From positions 3,136 to 56,886 of the forward strand of contig JANBQC010000121.1 in NCBI GenBank assembly GCA_027576995.1: a stretch of 53,751 nt of DNA, given 5' to 3'. Within the stretch, counting starts at the first letter, position 1. Each line of letters opens with the position of its first letter. The notes beneath the pieces were generated by a model. It was not told where the DNA came from and did not search any database. It saw nothing but the letters and a program-made list of their open reading frames with translations. Origin of the DNA: Dimargaris cristalligena (lineage: Eukaryota > Kickxellomycota > Dimargaritomycetes > Dimargaritales > Dimargaritaceae). Below, one piece after another: positions 26,001 through 35,200 of the stretch. Made by a program: the position numbers and the translations under genes.

Positions 26001-28088
26001 CAGACCCGCCAGATGCTAAACCTCCTTGAAAAAATGGTAGCCCAAATCCGACTTCCTCCGCGGGCCACTGCAGTGTCCCATGGGGACCCCGCCGACTTCC
26101 ACCATGGCTCACCCGCTGATTGCTCTCGGACTATTCGCTACTTGCGTATGGACGGCACCACGCCGATTCAAAAGCGGGCCGGTCTGCTCGATTCGTTTAA
26201 CCAAACCCGGGGCATTTTCCTATTCCTGCTTACTACCAAGGTGGGTGGTCTGGGAACCAATTTGACCGGAGCCGATCGGGTGATTATTTTCGACCCTGAT
26301 TGGAACCCATCAACGGATACCCAGGCACGCGAACGGGCCTGGCGCCTGGGCCAGAAGCGACCCGTAGCTATTTATCGACTAATGACCGCAGGCACCATCG
26401 AGGAGAAGATTTACCAGCGCCAGATTTATAAACAATTTTTGACCAGTAAAATTCTCAAGGACCCCAAGCAGAAGCGCTTCTTTAAATCGAACGATTTGCG
26501 TGATCTTTTCACCCTCGGGTCGGATTCGGCCGAGGGAACTGAGACGGGTAGTATATTTCAGGGCACCGAAGTGATCAAGGAACACGATACTGGCCCGAGC
26601 TCTCGTAATGGACGAACCCGGGCGTCCAAAGAGAGGCATGCGGCTGATGACGCCATCAAGGCCTCCGACCAGGTGGCCAAGATTGGACCCGCCCGTGCCA
26701 CGAGCGGTGATTTGGACCAGACATCTTGCGCTAAATCAACTAGCGGGACTGACGATCACGTCCTGGAGCAGCTTTTCCAAATGAATGGGCTCCGCACAGC
26801 AGTGCAGCACGATTCCATCATCGACGCGGACCATCAAGAGGAAATTCTAGTGGAACGGGAGGCCGCCCGGATTGCCCAGGAAGCTGCCGAGGCCCTCAAA
26901 AAGTCCCGACAAGAGGTCCGCCGCGATAGGGATGTTTCAGTGCCAACCTGGACTGGGATGTCGGGCCGGGCAGGAGCCCCCCGGCGGTTCGGCCAAATGC
27001 CCTTCCGGCCCCCCAACATCCCCTCTCCCTCGGTCTCGTTCAGCCCCGGCTCTACCCCCTTTCCTTTACCATCCTTCCATAACTCACCGCGGACGGTGTC
27101 CGCCGTGAGCCTCCAGCCCCGATCGAATCTCAACGAGGCGGCCGGCTGGCCGCTTCCAAAGCCTAGTCTATTGAGCGCGGGCCCATCGTCCCAGCCCGAG
27201 AACCCATCCCTACCCGCCCCACTCCCCCGACCGGGAATGCCCAAGGCCCCGGGTTCCGGCTCTCTTTTGGCTGGTTTAAAAATGCGGCAAATGAGTTTGG
27301 ACGAATGCCCTGTCCAGCCGCACACCGGTACGTCCCGGGTCGCAGTAATTGGAAAACACACCGTCAGTCACGAAATTGAGCATGGGGCCCGTGCTCGCGT
27401 ACCCGTGACCTCATTGGCATCATCGTCGAGAGGAAACCCAAATAGACCGTCTGCTGCTGGGTTCTGGCGGCGCTCACTGGGCGAACCCAATCAATCTGAA
27501 GGTAAGTTGAACCATGGAAATAGCAAACCGACGGGGTTGAAACCCTACCCCATGAAGCTGGCCCCCTATTTCTAATGTAATGGCCATGGCGGGACTACGC
27601 CAAAATATACCATCGTACTCGGGACTGGAATAGGCCATTAATTCCGTAAACTGCAACTCTAATCTTTACACTACATTTCCGTCGATTTTCCTTGTGACTG
27701 TTATTTATTTGCCTTTGCAAATGCAGAACCGCTACCTAATCATCGCAGTGGCGAGGAATCGACTCAACGGGAGCCAAATTCCCCCGTGCCGGCTGCCACT
27801 GCCATTGAACTGGACTTAAGTCCCATTGACTTTTCCCGCGACTCCCCCTCGTCCATTCTCAAGAAGCTACGGGACTATCTTTTTTCGGTCGGGGGGCGGG
27901 TTCCTAGCTCAAATATTGTGGACCATTTCCGTATGAAAATGAAACCCCACGAAGTGGTAACGTTTCGTAAGATGCTAAAGGAAATCGCCCGGTTCGATCC
28001 TCCCTCGTCCACTTTAGCCGGGGGCGGCCCACAGCTACCCCGGACAAAGGAGGTGGGTACGTGGGTCCTGAAACCAGAATTCAGGTAA
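23082..28088 (+). CDS. RAD26: CSB/ERCC6/Rad26 Swi2/Snf2 translocase, four exons
   Basis: This DNA-dependent ATPase rescues stalled RNA polymerase II and starts transcription-coupled repair. Exons 23082-23299, 23549-23996, 24147-27501 and 27727-28088 encode about 1460 residues. The N-terminus has the leucine-latch-like segment GILGVQAIVDQDDLE. DDGDELFYQ then joins across intron 2 to RLHRWAQRRR. Helicase motifs: I DEMGLGKT (309-316), II DEGH (510-513), III LSGTPIQNN, IV HRVLIFTQTRQML, V TTKVGGLGTNLTGA, VI QARERAWRLGQ (about 947). A disordered insert (about 676-810) separates the lobes, and an acidic one (about 390-465) precedes motif II. The C-terminal exon matches the winged-helix tail of the family (ILKKLRDYLFSVGGRVPSSNIVDHF). 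The last codons precede a GTAATC, so one more short exon is possible. Confidence 0.94.
23393..23412. repeat. (GATA)n-like repeat in RAD26 intron 1
   Basis: A short run of GATA/TAGA units inside the first intron (23300-23548). Confidence 0.7.
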
Positions 28089-28878
28089 TCTTGGTCTTCT
28101 AGACATCGGCGGCACCTTGCCAACTGGTACTCTGTATACCCGTATTTAGCAGTGTGGATGTGATATTTTATCAGGTCGGGCATGCTAAACTGTAGACTTA
28201 GTTTGAATATGTAAAATCGTCTCTCGCACTTAGTATACTGGAATTTTAAATATTCCGAAATTGACCAGATTTATAAATTGGGTGTCCAGCGCAACTTTTT
28301 ATATGGCCCCCACTCTTTAATGTAAATAAAAGCTTAGCTGGTAATTTATGGTCTAGCGGGCCACGATGGACTGTGGCCGAGAGCTTGCTCGCTTTTGGCC
28401 TGTTTACGTGTCTTTCGTTTGTTTGGCCAACATCGCCTGCAAGATATTCCAAGCCCCTTAGAGCCGATACCTTCAAAGGCTCACTGAAAGCCCTAGCGGT
28501 GGAGAATTTCAAGGTTAGGGGTTGGGGCCGCTCACCCCTCTCCCCACTGGGCATTAACGAGAGTATCTGCTATTGGCCCAGCCAGCTTGGCTTTTTTCGG
28601 TAAAGTACTCCACAGGCATTGAGCTATGCTCACCCAAGCACAATACTGAAGTTGACAATTGCGAATCCCAGGATCAATGCAACTGACAGGCTCCGCCTGT
28701 TTGGGACTCACTAGTTTGCATCGGTGGGCCCTTCACTAACGTTCACCAGTACATACAACTCAGTCCGGTTACCCCCATTCTAAGCCATCCTCTAGCGCGA
28801 TACAACTAGTTGGTGTTTATTTCTTAAATTTACTTTTTTTATTATTTAATTCGCTAAGTCGCCCGATAACCTCCACCC
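28089..28878. other. Intergenic region, RAD26 to PPR gene
   Basis: This holds the RAD26 3' flank and the PPR gene promoter. Short opposed frames at 28246-28603 have no family signature. An A+T-rich stretch (28815-28850) just precedes the PPR leader. Confidence 0.45.
28325..28330 (+). terminator. Possible polyadenylation signal of RAD26
   Basis: AATAAA lies 237 bases after the RAD26 stop in an A+T-rich stretch. It supports a gene end near 28088, but fungal signals are loose. Confidence 0.35.
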
Positions 28879-31800
28879 ATGTTCCTGCCGACCATGGCCC
28901 ATGCTCGCCGCGGAGGGACGACTTGGACCCAACGCTGGCCCACCTCTGCTCTTCTCCGCGGTGCCATCCCACCCGCCGCCCGGGCCGTTCATGCCACTGC
29001 CCAAGGGTCCAAAGCCAGGGCCAGGGCCCTCACCCCACCCGCTGATCCAAACCAGACGCCCAGCCAAATGCTTCGTCAAACGTCACCCAAACCATCGAGG
29101 CTGCGCCCCCTCCAAAGCCCCAAGGCGGCTTTTACGGAGGACTGGGTCGGAATCCTCCGGGCCCTACGCGAAGACCGGCCCGAGGCGGTTTGGGAGGGCT
29201 ACCGAACCATCGGCAAAGGGGAAAAGTTTTACGCCATGGACAATTACCGATTCCAGACTCTGCTGCTCTATTTTACGAAAGTTTACCAACGCCTGCCCGA
29301 GGCCTCGGGCCCACTACCCCCTACTACCGCGGCACCGTGGACTCGTGTCACTGTCCAGACCATGGTTAACTTATTATGCGAGGACTGGTTTGCCGTAGGC
29401 GTGGCCGCCCAGTCACGATCGGCCCTCCAGGCCCCTGACGGTGCTCGGCCCACCCCAATGGTTCGGCGAGGCCACACGAAGTTCCAGCCGTTTGTCGGCC
29501 AGTGGTGCCACCAGGTCATGATCAATGCCCTCTGTAGCGTCGGGCTCCCGGATAATGCCTTTGCATTACTGGAGGAAATGATTAAAATCGGGGAGACCCC
29601 TGCCTCGTGGATCGTACGCCCGCTCCTGCGGTACTACCTGGACCATGGCCGTTCGGCCGAGCTTCTACGCCTTATCAACGTGCTCGAGGATGCCCGTGTG
29701 GACCACCACTCCCTTACGTTCCCCCTTATTTTCCGATTTTTGGTCAACCAGGGCGAGGTGGACCGGGCCATGGACTTGTTAGCTCACCCACGCCTCCCTA
29801 CCGGGGAGACCCAACTAACCTTTTACGGCTATTGCCTCGGCTCGATGGTCAAGGGGGGCCACCCGGCTGCCGCGGACTTTTTCTACAGCTTTGTGGTTTC
29901 GAGCCTCGCCCAACTCCGGGAGGCGGGCCAACTCGCCAAATGGGTAAAATATCTCGGCCTATCGGCCAAACCCACCCTTGCCATAGATCTGCTGCGGGCC
30001 GCCCAGGCCTATCCCGCCCTGTTGGACCGGGCCGCCTTGCAACCGGTGGTCAAGATATTTCTGCTAGGCTACCCGTCGCTGACCCCGCAGCTGGATTCCG
30101 TTATCCAGGAGGTACCGGCCCTGCTTCACTCGTCCGCTATTGCGGCCCTATTGATCCATGGCTACCTCACTCTCAACACCACTCAGCCATCCGTCTGCCA
30201 ACGGATAGTGGCCTTGGCCGAGCAGATTCGGGCCAATGCGGATCAGGTTACCGAGGGGGCGTTCAACTGCGTGCTCCGGTCGCTCTTTGTGGCCCGTCAA
30301 ACTGGGTTAGTGGGCGAGATTTACCGATCGCTTAGGGCACGGGGGTGCCAACCCACCGGGGAGACGCTTCTACTGCTCAGTAATTTAGAAAATCCGGAGG
30401 CCCACGGAGTCGACTTGGCCCAGACGTACCAATCAGTGGACCGCTCCAAAACGCTGCACTCTCCCCGCCAAGCATCCCTGTTGATGCGTGCCCTGGTATG
30501 TATGGGTCGCAACCGCCAGGTCCTGACCACTTACCAGGAGGTGACATTTCTGCCACTCAAGGCCATGCCCTTTAGCCACGAACAACGGTCCTATGTCATT
30601 ATGATCGAAGCCTTAGCACAGGCCGGACATGTGGCCGCCGCCTGGGAGCTCGTCAACTCGCTAACGCACTTCCCCGCGTGGCCCTCGCCCACCGCCCAAA
30701 CCTGCACCGTCCTTTTGAACCACTGCCTCAAAGTCAACGACCACGTCACTTTCGACCACATTAGGGATTTCATCAAGAAGCGGGCTATTCGTTTGGACTG
30801 GGTGGGGTGTAACCAAATCCTTAAGGGAGCGATTCAACTCAACCGCCTTGATGAGTTGCCGGCTCTGATGGTCGGGTTTTCCCAGGCCTATGGCCCTCCG
30901 AGGGCAGACACCTACTCCCTCTTGATTATTGCCTCGGCCAACCATGGTCACTTGGATTTGGCTGAGCAATACATTGGGGACGTCAAGCGCCAGGCCCTCG
31001 CCCTAACCCCTTCCAGCCTGTGCAAAATAATATACGAATTCGCCAAACGGGGCGACACAGGCCGGGCGAACTATTATATCGAAATGCTTCGAGGTATAGG
31101 TTCTCTCCCCGATGGGGTTGTCCAATCATCACTCATTTGCGCTCAGGTCCACCGGGCCGAATACCAGGAGGCCTGGGCGGCCTATCGGGAAGCCCTCGAC
31201 CGGGGCGTTACATTCGACCGGTTCATTTACGAACCGGTGACCTATGCGCTCATCCAGCTTAAGCAATTGGGCCCCGCTGCTGACCTGTTTGCCCTCTCCC
31301 TTGAACAGGGGTATGTACCCGATGCGCTGACCCTAAATACGCTGCTAACGAGGACCCAGAATTCGGCCGCCTGGAACCCCATGTATCCACGGCTCGAGGC
31401 CCTCTTTTACGAAATCCAACTTGCCGGGGAACCGCGCCTGATTCTGGCCTGGAACGGGCTCTTTCAGCGGGCCATATCCCACGGGGATGTAGCCCGGGTA
31501 ACCCGGTTCTGGGCTGAACTGCAGGCCCAGGCTCACCTGAAATGCCCCGCCCTCACGCCTGACCATGCGACCCTGTCGTTACTTATTGACGCCTGTCGAA
31601 TGGACTTGATCCCTCGGCTGGCCGATGTGCAGGACTTTATTAGCCACCACGGCATGGCGTTGGATACGAACAATTACACCTCGTTGGCCGAATACTATTG
31701 TGTCAAAGGGAGGCCCGAGGCCGCGCTGGCCCTTCTCCGGGAAACAATGCCCAGTCACCGGGTTGGGGTGGACCAGAAGCTCATACACAACCTTTTACAC

Positions 31801-31944
31801 TACCTCCTCTCCTACAACCATGACGAGACGTTGGAGAAACTTAAATCATTCATTGGCACGGATCCGACGGCGATCCATCTAAAGCCCTGGCTGGAAAATT
31901 TCCGAGAAGGTGATGAGGCCTGGCTCGAATTCTGCCGGACCTAA
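28879..31944 (+). CDS. Large pentatricopeptide-repeat (PPR) protein, probably mitochondrial
   Basis: This is a single-exon protein of 1021 residues. PPR proteins are helical-hairpin arrays that bind organellar RNA and act in its processing, stability or translation. Degenerate 35-residue units run from about residue 205 to 950. Examples are MINALCSVGLPDNAFALLEE, LLRYYLDHGRSAELL, FLVNQGEVDRAMDLL, VMIEALAQAGHVAAAWELV, LLIIASANHGHLDLAEQYI and ALIQLKQLGPAADLFAL. The N-terminus is rich in Arg, Ala and Ser and poor in acidic residues (ARRGGTTWTQRW), as expected for a mitochondrial presequence. A second ATG at 28894 has a better context (GACCATGG) and may be the true start. The RNA target is unknown. 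Fungal relatives with such long arrays act on mitochondrial mRNAs or rRNA, but no specific orthologue is claimed. Confidence 0.85.
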   Translation: MFLPTMAHARRGGTTWTQRWPTSALLRGAIPPAARAVHATAQGSKARARALTPPADPNQTPSQMLRQTSPKPSRLRPLQSPKAAFTEDWVGILRALREDRPEAVWEGYRTIGKGEKFYAMDNYRFQTLLLYFTKVYQRLPEASGPLPPTTAAPWTRVTVQTMVNLLCEDWFAVGVAAQSRSALQAPDGARPTPMVRRGHTKFQPFVGQWCHQVMINALCSVGLPDNAFALLEEMIKIGETPASWIVRPLLRYYLDHGRSAELLRLINVLEDARVDHHSLTFPLIFRFLVNQGEVDRAMDLLAHPRLPTGETQLTFYGYCLGSMVKGGHPAAADFFYSFVVSSLAQLREAGQLAKWVKYLGLSAKPTLAIDLLRAAQAYPALLDRAALQPVVKIFLLGYPSLTPQLDSVIQEVPALLHSSAIAALLIHGYLTLNTTQPSVCQRIVALAEQIRANADQVTEGAFNCVLRSLFVARQTGLVGEIYRSLRARGCQPTGETLLLLSNLENPEAHGVDLAQTYQSVDRSKTLHSPRQASLLMRALVCMGRNRQVLTTYQEVTFLPLKAMPFSHEQRSYVIMIEALAQAGHVAAAWELVNSLTHFPAWPSPTAQTCTVLLNHCLKVNDHVTFDHIRDFIKKRAIRLDWVGCNQILKGAIQLNRLDELPALMVGFSQAYGPPRADTYSLLIIASANHGHLDLAEQYIGDVKRQALALTPSSLCKIIYEFAKRGDTGRANYYIEMLRGIGSLPDGVVQSSLICAQVHRAEYQEAWAAYREALDRGVTFDRFIYEPVTYALIQLKQLGPAADLFALSLEQGYVPDALTLNTLLTRTQNSAAWNPMYPRLEALFYEIQLAGEPRLILAWNGLFQRAISHGDVARVTRFWAELQAQAHLKCPALTPDHATLSLLIDACRMDLIPRLADVQDFISHHGMALDTNNYTSLAEYYCVKGRPEAALALLRETMPSHRVGVDQKLIHNLLHYLLSYNHDETLEKLKSFIGTDPTAIHLKPWLENFREGDEAWLEFCRT

Positions 31945-32156
31945 TGGCTGCCAACCCCTCATATTTTACAACCGCCGGCAGGTCCCATTATAGCCCTAAA
32001 GTGTTATTACTACCCAAATTAAAATCTCCGCCGTAGGTCCCATTGGCCCAGGTAATTGGTACCAAGCCGGCCCAGCTTTCCCTGGCGACCGTCCCGGTCG
32101 CTTCACAAGATCATCTCATCAGTATTGTTCTATTAAGTGGCCCTGGCCCACATTAG

Positions 32157-32162
32157 AATAAA
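32157..32162 (+). terminator. Possible polyadenylation signal of the PPR gene
   Basis: AATAAA lies 213 bases after the PPR stop, in the 299-base gap before the convergent channel gene. Confidence 0.35.
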
Positions 32163-32243
32163 TTATAGTTTAATGAATAGGTGGAGAATGATTCAAAATC
32201 GCAAGCGCGGGGTTATTAATGTGGGCTGGGGGGGATAGATGGT

Positions 32244-35200
32244 TTAGAGATTGGGTTCACGGCTGGAGAGCACGTATACTCGGTCTCCGCGCCGGAGGGC
32301 CATCGTGGAGCCGGGGTTGACGAGTACGTAGCACAGGGGGTGTTTATTATGGCTCACTGCGCGGTACAGTCCCAGGGCAATGGCGTGGTGATTGCGGCAG
32401 AGCTCGGTAAACAGAGTTAGGTACAGTCGGCCAATGTAGGATTCCGGCACACTGATCAGAAACATGTGGCCAAAGAGCTCCGGGGCCGATGGTACCTCGT
32501 TCTCGTCGATTGATGACGCTGTGGAAAAAATGGAAGCCCCACTCCCACTGTTACTCCGCTCGACCTGTGGTTTCGCAGACCCCTGGGTCGGCTCCCCGGG
32601 GGGTGGTCCCGACGATGACGGAGTCGGCTTGCCCTGAGATGCTAAGCCAACTTGGGAGGGAACGGCGGTGATGACGTTGGACTCGGAGCTGACGGCTAGC
32701 TGCTGCTGTTGGATCGAGGGACTGGCATACAGCTGCACGCTGTCGTCCGCCCCCCGGTGCGAGAAAATAAGGTGCTTGACGATATCCAGTAGGTGGTTGT
32801 TGTAGTAGGTTTGGCAAATGAGAGTGTCCAACATGCAGGGGGCGAAGACATGGCCGGACATGAACGAGGGGCGTAGAACGGCCTGAGCGTACACTTCGTC
32901 GATGGGTACCGTCTCGCTTTCTCCGACGAATTTCATATTTTCGCGGTGGATAAACTCCACTACGATGAAGAAATCACCGTCCTGGGCTAGCGACTCAATA
33001 TTGAGCACCGCCAGCAGGGCCGACGAGTCGGCGGTGCGCTGGGATACGTCAGACGACTGGCTCTTGAGGCCACTCAAAATGACCGCCTTTTCGGCCAGAT
33101 GAATCTTGGCCCGGAACAGATCCTTGCGGATTAGGGCCGAACCGCGCACCATATAGACCTGGCCAAAGTTCTGCAAAAGGCGCTGCTGAACGGGGTCCGG
33201 CTCGTTCTTGGTCAGAATGACGACGGGCATAGTGGTCAGCAGCGGGCCGCTCCGGGTTGGTCCGGGGGCCGTGGGCTGGCGGCGGTGAGGGGCCCGAATG
33301 CAGCTAATGAAGTACTCCAGGTTGGGGGGAAAGGTGGTTCCCGTGTCGCAGATGACCAAATGGTCGGTTAGATTGCGGGGAAGGGTGTAGAAGGGATCGG
33401 CCGGGGCACTGGTCACAGGGGCTACGCTGGACTTTTTGGCCGACTGGACCAGAGCACTGCTCTCCTTGGCGGGTGGGTCGGATACGACGGCCATTGGTCG
33501 GTTGGACTCGGCTGCCGCCACGGTCGAAACAGGAGCTTCGGCTGGTTTCACGGCCCGGGTCGTCTCGTTTTCATGGAAGACCGACCGGAGCCCAGAGGCA
33601 ATGGCGGATACAAATTTGGGGGTCTTGCCCGTCTTACGCTCGGTGCCTGACGGGGCCTCGTCTAAGGAGGCTCTTGACGCCTCGGCGCTGGAGCGGGGAG
33701 TTGGCCCGGCCCCCGCTGAGGAGGACTTGTTCAATGGGGGGTCGGTGCAGGTTCTCGGGATGTTGTCCGCTTCGGACACCCCGCTGTCACCGGGGGCTGC
33801 TGTACCCTTGGTATCGGCCTCGGAGGTCACCTCAGTCGCGGCCTCGGCCTCGGCTTCAGCTTCGACCTCCATCTCCATATCCTCGGTGCCCATTTCCGCC
33901 ATGGCCGCCGCCTCGGCGTGTTTGAGGTTTTTCTTGAGAATCGCGTTACGGGTGCGCGTCGCTTGGGACTCGGGTTCGGCTGGGCCCGGGCCCGAGCACT
34001 GGCGGTCCAAGGAAGGGGGCGATGCGACGTCGTCAACCACCCCGGCGGCGGCCTTGGGGGTAGAGGGCCCCGCGGTAGACGAGGACGGCAGTGGCGGGGG
34101 CACCCCCGTGTTCACCTGGGTGGGGGCTGCTCGACGGGCTCTACTCCTTTCCAGCGCCTCATCGTCCGAGCTATGACCATGGCTGTCGTCGTCGTCATCC
34201 TCGCCATCGTCACTGGGGGCCATGAAGACTAGATCCGCCTTGCGCGTGTCGAAGCCCGGGCTCAATTGTTCCAAAGAGCTGGACGCCTCATAGTCGCTAA
34301 AGGCCTCGTTAACATCGGGGGCTTCGGGGCCCGCGGCAATCAGAGCGGCGGTGTCGGCAGTCAGCAGGGCCGGGTCGATACCGGAGCCCGGCCGAGTATC
34401 CTTCGGCGGGGGAATGGAGGGGATGCTTCGGAGAGTCGGGGCGCGGTCCTCGGCGGGAATAGCGCGTGAGGGGTTGTCCATATCCGCCTGGCCTACCCCA
34501 GATTCGTCTAGAAGACCCAGGTCCCCACTAGCGGCGGACGGCAGACTCGGCCCGGCGGCCGGGGCCGGATGCGGGGAGGCCGCTACCGGGATGCTCTGGA
34601 AATCGGAGCTACCGAATAGCAGGGGCTGGTATTCGGGCGGCAGGGCGTCGGTCCCGACGGTGGCGGGCTGGGGGGTGTACCCCGCCCCGAACTTGGAAAT
34701 GGCTTCGGCGGTTTCCGATGTGGTGGCGATGATGAACCCGGTTTCGTCCCCCTGGAGAATATGGTTGCTGGGATTGATGACCAGGAGCCACTTTTTACCG
34801 GTGGGTTGTTCAGAGCCCTGGGCCGTCTCCCAGTCCGGGACCCGCAGGCGAAGGGCAAACAGGGTAGCACCAAAGTGGGCGTAGAGGGTCTCGGCCACCT
34901 GGTTGAAGCTGCGGCCCACGAGAAACTCGGAAAAGGTAATGGGGTAAATCTCCTGGGTGGCCCCCCGGATATACTCCCGGATCCAGCTCATACGGGGCCG
35001 GCCCTGCAGGGACTCCAGGATCTGATCGCAGGTGCTATCGGTGATGGAGGTGGTGAGGAGGTGCATTAAGGAGGCGAAACCCGGGACGATGCAGGACTGG
35101 GCCAGTAGACCCAGGCGGAGTTCGTCGACGCAGATGGTGCGGGTGGCCAGGTACTCGAGGTGGGTCTCGGTTTCGGGTATGAGGACCTGGGCGTAGAGTT

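Noticed and set aside
33436..34176. 246-codon plus-strand frame over the channel linker
   Set aside because: It is an Ala/Ser/Val-rich shadow caused by the biased sequence of the disordered linker.
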